Assembly (NCBI GenBank): GCA_046155505.1
Contig: JBJXFK010000019.1
Coordinates: 1-13,878 of the forward strand
Reading direction: 5' to 3'
DNA from: JBJXFK01 sp046155505
Lineage (GTDB): Bacteria > Planctomycetota > Phycisphaerae > UBA1845 > Fen-1342
DNA: 13,878 nt
The first letter of the stretch is position 1. Each line of letters opens with the position of its first letter. The translations under genes and the position numbers were made by a program. Positions 12,011 to 13,878 of the stretch are shown piece by piece. The notes under the pieces were generated by a model, which had not been told where the DNA came from, did no database searches, and was given only the letters and a program-made list of their open reading frames with translations.

Positions 12011-13177
12011 ATGAGTACCCGAGTGTCACAAAAACGCGATTACTACGAAGTCCTCGGCCTCGCCAAATCAGCCTCGGCCGACGAGATCAAGCGCGCCTAT
12101 CGCCAGGCCGCAATGAAATTTCACCCCGACCGAAACAAAGAGGACGGCGCGGCCGACAAATTCAAAGAAGCTTCCGAAGCCTACGAAGTGCTCAGCGACG
12201 CCGAGAAGCGGGCCCGCTACGACCGCCACGGCCACGAAGGCCTGCGCGGCGTCGGCATGCACGATTTTTCCGGCATGCAGGCCGAGGACATTTTCAGCAT
12301 CTTCGGCGACCTGTTCGGTGACATGATGGGCGGCGGCGGGCGCGGCCGGGCCCGAGCCGATCGCGGCATCGACATCCAGACCGCACTCGAAATCAACCTC
12401 AAAGACGTGCGCACCGGCGTCGAGAAAACGCTGCGATTTGAGCGCATGGACCTGTGCGAGCCATGTAGCGGCAAGGGTGCCGAGCCGGGTAGTAGTCCGG
12501 TGAAGTGTCGCACCTGCGGCGGCTATGGTCAGGTCGAACGCCAGACCAACATGGGCTTTTTCGTCACGCGCAGTGTCGTTGCCTGCCCCACCTGTCGCGG
12601 GCGCGGCTCGACGATCGACAAACCCTGCCGCAAGTGTCGCGGCGAGGGGCGGGCCGCGAAGGAATCGGTGATCCACGTCAAGATTCCGGCGGGCATTCAC
12701 GAGGGCCAGCGCGTTCGCGTCCGCGGCGAGGGCGAACCCAGTCCATCGGGCAGCGTGCGCGGCGACCTGCACGTCATCGTGCAGATCGAGGAGCATCCGT
12801 TCTTTGTGCGCGACGGCGACGATCTCGTCTGCCGCATGCCGATCAGCTTCACGCAGGCGGCGCTCGGGGCTGATGTAGACGTGCCGACGCTTGAGGGAAC
12901 CGATGAGTTACGCATTCCGCCGGGAACGCAATTCGGCGAGACGTTCAGGCTCAGCGGCGAGGGGCTTCCGAACCTGCGCACGGGGCGCGTCGGCGACGAA
13001 ATCGTGCAGGTGGTGATCGAGATTCCCAAGAAGTTGACCAAGGAGCAGCAGGATTTGCTCCGCAAATTCGCCGCCACCGAGGATCGCAGCGTGATGCCCG
13101 AGAGCAAGGGCTTCTTCGAGCGCATGAAGGAGTACTTCACCGGCGAGGGCGAATCACGCGAGCGCGAGCACGGGTGA
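12011..13177 (+). CDS. dnaJ: chaperone DnaJ (Hsp40, type I)
   Basis: DnaJ delivers unfolded clients to DnaK and stimulates its ATPase. The 388-aa protein has the full type I architecture: J-domain (about 9-72) with H38-P-D40; a short Gly/Phe region (about 83-117, D-I-F-S-I-F-G-D-L-F-G-D-M-M-G-G-G-G); four zinc-binding C-x-x-C-x-G-x-G repeats beginning at C149, C166, C192 and C206; then the C-terminal beta domains, with D-L-H-V-I-V-Q-I-E-E-H-P-F-F (252-265) and A-L-G-A-D-V-D-V-P-T-L-E-G (284-296). All eight zinc cysteines are present. The open frame extends upstream into the Uma2 gene, but the ATG at 12011 puts the J-domain at the usual distance from the start. It has no clear RBS; a weak hairpin (11979-11992) precedes it, so translation may depend on coupling to the Uma2 gene. 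grpE follows after 86 bases; dnaK is not in the window. Confidence 0.97.
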   Translation: MSTRVSQKRDYYEVLGLAKSASADEIKRAYRQAAMKFHPDRNKEDGAADKFKEASEAYEVLSDAEKRARYDRHGHEGLRGVGMHDFSGMQAEDIFSIFGDLFGDMMGGGGRGRARADRGIDIQTALEINLKDVRTGVEKTLRFERMDLCEPCSGKGAEPGSSPVKCRTCGGYGQVERQTNMGFFVTRSVVACPTCRGRGSTIDKPCRKCRGEGRAAKESVIHVKIPAGIHEGQRVRVRGEGEPSPSGSVRGDLHVIVQIEEHPFFVRDGDDLVCRMPISFTQAALGADVDVPTLEGTDELRIPPGTQFGETFRLSGEGLPNLRTGRVGDEIVQVVIEIPKKLTKEQQDLLRKFAATEDRSVMPESKGFFERMKEYFTGEGESREREHG

Positions 13178-13251
13178 CTACACGAGTGGTCGAGCGACGG
13201 CGTGGTCCGATTCGTTTCGGCTTGGATGACATTGCGACGACAGAGCAGTGC

Positions 13252-13256
13252 GAGGG
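13252..13256 (+). promoter_or_regulatory. ribosome binding site of grpE
   Basis: GAGGG lies 7 bases before GTG at 13264 and 4 bases before GTG at 13261. Spacing favours the 13264 start; the two readings differ by one residue. Confidence 0.5.
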
Positions 13257-13263
13257 TTGAGTG

Positions 13264-13812
13264 GTGAGCAACGTGAACGAGACCAGCGACGTGAACAAAG
13301 TGGATTCGGGCGTCGGCTCCGATGTCGAACTGTTGGGCGAAGCGACCGCCGAGCCGATGGACGAGTTGTCGCAGTTGCGGGCGCAGGTCGAGGAGTTGAA
13401 GGACAAGCACGTTCGCGCGCTGGCCGAGCAGCGCAACATGCAGGCCCGCAACGCGCGCGAACGCGAGGAAGCGCTGCGTTATGCCGAGTCCGACCTCGCC
13501 CGAGAATTGCTCGTGGTGGTGGACAATCTCGAACGCACGATCGCCGCAGCCGGTTCGGGCGGCGATGCCAAAACGCTGATCGACGGCGTGAAGATGGTGC
13601 ATGAACAGTTTTTGAAAGTGCTGCGCGGGCGCAGCGTCGAACCGATCGTTTCGCTGCATCAGCCGTTCGACCCGAACCAGCATGAGGCGCTGATGCACCA
13701 ACCGAGCAGCGAGCACGAGCCGGGCACGGTAGTCATGGAAATCGAGCGCGGCTATCGCATGCGCGACCGCGTGATCCGCCCGGCCCGCGTTGCCGTGGCC
13801 AAGGCACCGTAG
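13264..13812 (+). CDS. grpE: nucleotide exchange factor GrpE
   Basis: GrpE releases ADP from DnaK and so resets the DnaK/DnaJ cycle; it acts as a cytoplasmic homodimer. The 182-aa product has an acidic, disordered N-terminus (about 1-32), a long helix expected to form the dimer coiled coil (about 35-95, L-S-Q-L-R-A-Q-V-E-E-L ... L-L-V-V-V-D-N-L-E-R), then the C-terminal beta domain with family signatures G-V-K-M-V-H-E-Q-F (108-116), V-E-P-I-V-S-L-H-Q-P-F-D-P-N-Q-H-E-A (125-142), P-G-T-V-V-M-E (153-159) and G-Y-R-M-R-D-R-V-I-R-P-A-R-V-A-V (163-178). It starts with GTG, chosen for RBS spacing. It follows dnaJ by 86 bases on the same strand, the reverse of the common grpE-dnaK-dnaJ order, and dnaK is not adjacent downstream as far as the window shows. 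Confidence 0.95.
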   Translation: MSNVNETSDVNKVDSGVGSDVELLGEATAEPMDELSQLRAQVEELKDKHVRALAEQRNMQARNAREREEALRYAESDLARELLVVVDNLERTIAAAGSGGDAKTLIDGVKMVHEQFLKVLRGRSVEPIVSLHQPFDPNQHEALMHQPSSEHEPGTVVMEIERGYRMRDRVIRPARVAVAKAP

Positions 13813-13832
13813 TGACGTGGAGCGCGTAGCGC

Positions 13833-13856
13833 GTAGGGTGGGCATCGCCCACCATT
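13833..13856. repeat. GTAGGGTGGGC/GCCCACC palindrome, copy 2
   Basis: GGTGGGC-ATC-GCCCACC is a perfect 7-bp inverted repeat inside a 24-base match to 1003-1027. It lies 20 bases after the grpE stop, much as copy 1 lies just after the protease stop. A short GCGCGTAGCGCG palindrome precedes it (13821-13832). Confidence 0.6.
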
Positions 13857-13878
13857 TGCCGGGTCTTCGAGAGATCGG

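Overview
The window looks like a chromosomal segment of a GC-rich planctomycete (Planctomycetota, possibly a Phycisphaerae-like lineage). This is an inference from gene content, not a search result: two divergent GroEL genes flank one groES, Uma2-family proteins are interspersed, there is a planctomycete-like small protein next to recJ, and the intergenic DNA is full of short palindromic repeats. Genes are dense and mostly start with ATG behind a purine-rich ribosome binding site.

Layout. Bases 1-231 are the 3' part of a structured RNA that ends in a tRNA-like T-arm and acceptor strand, best read as the end of tmRNA (ssrA) cut by the window edge. Next come a small retropepsin-like aspartic protease (498-992, +) and a secreted protein of unknown function with an eight-residue repeat (1284-2072, +). 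Convergent to these, on the minus strand, is a pair made of an unrecognised conserved-looking protein (4659-4030) followed by the single-strand DNA exonuclease RecJ (3961-2165). After a 448-base divergent intergenic region holding small hairpins is a membrane-anchored LysM plus L,D-transpeptidase (5108-6298, +), then a Uma2-family protein (6364-6918, +).

The second half is a protein-folding island, all on the plus strand: groEL copy 1 (with a GGM tail), groES, groEL copy 2 (without that tail), a second Uma2-family protein, dnaJ and grpE. Together these supply a GroEL/GroES chamber in two variants plus the DnaJ and GrpE partners of DnaK. DnaK itself and the repressor HrcA are not in the window, and no CIRCE operator was seen upstream of groEL.

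The most distinctive structure is not a gene. After four genes (the secreted protein, groEL1, groES and groEL2) lie arrays of 7-base repeats, close behind the stop codon. At three sites the array is followed by its reverse complement, giving long hairpins. Two sequence families (GAGTAGC type and GAATGCA type) share the same period, layout and TTCA lead-in. Other dispersed palindromes (GGCTAAAGCC hairpins; the GTAGGGTGGGC/GCCCACC element) also occur.
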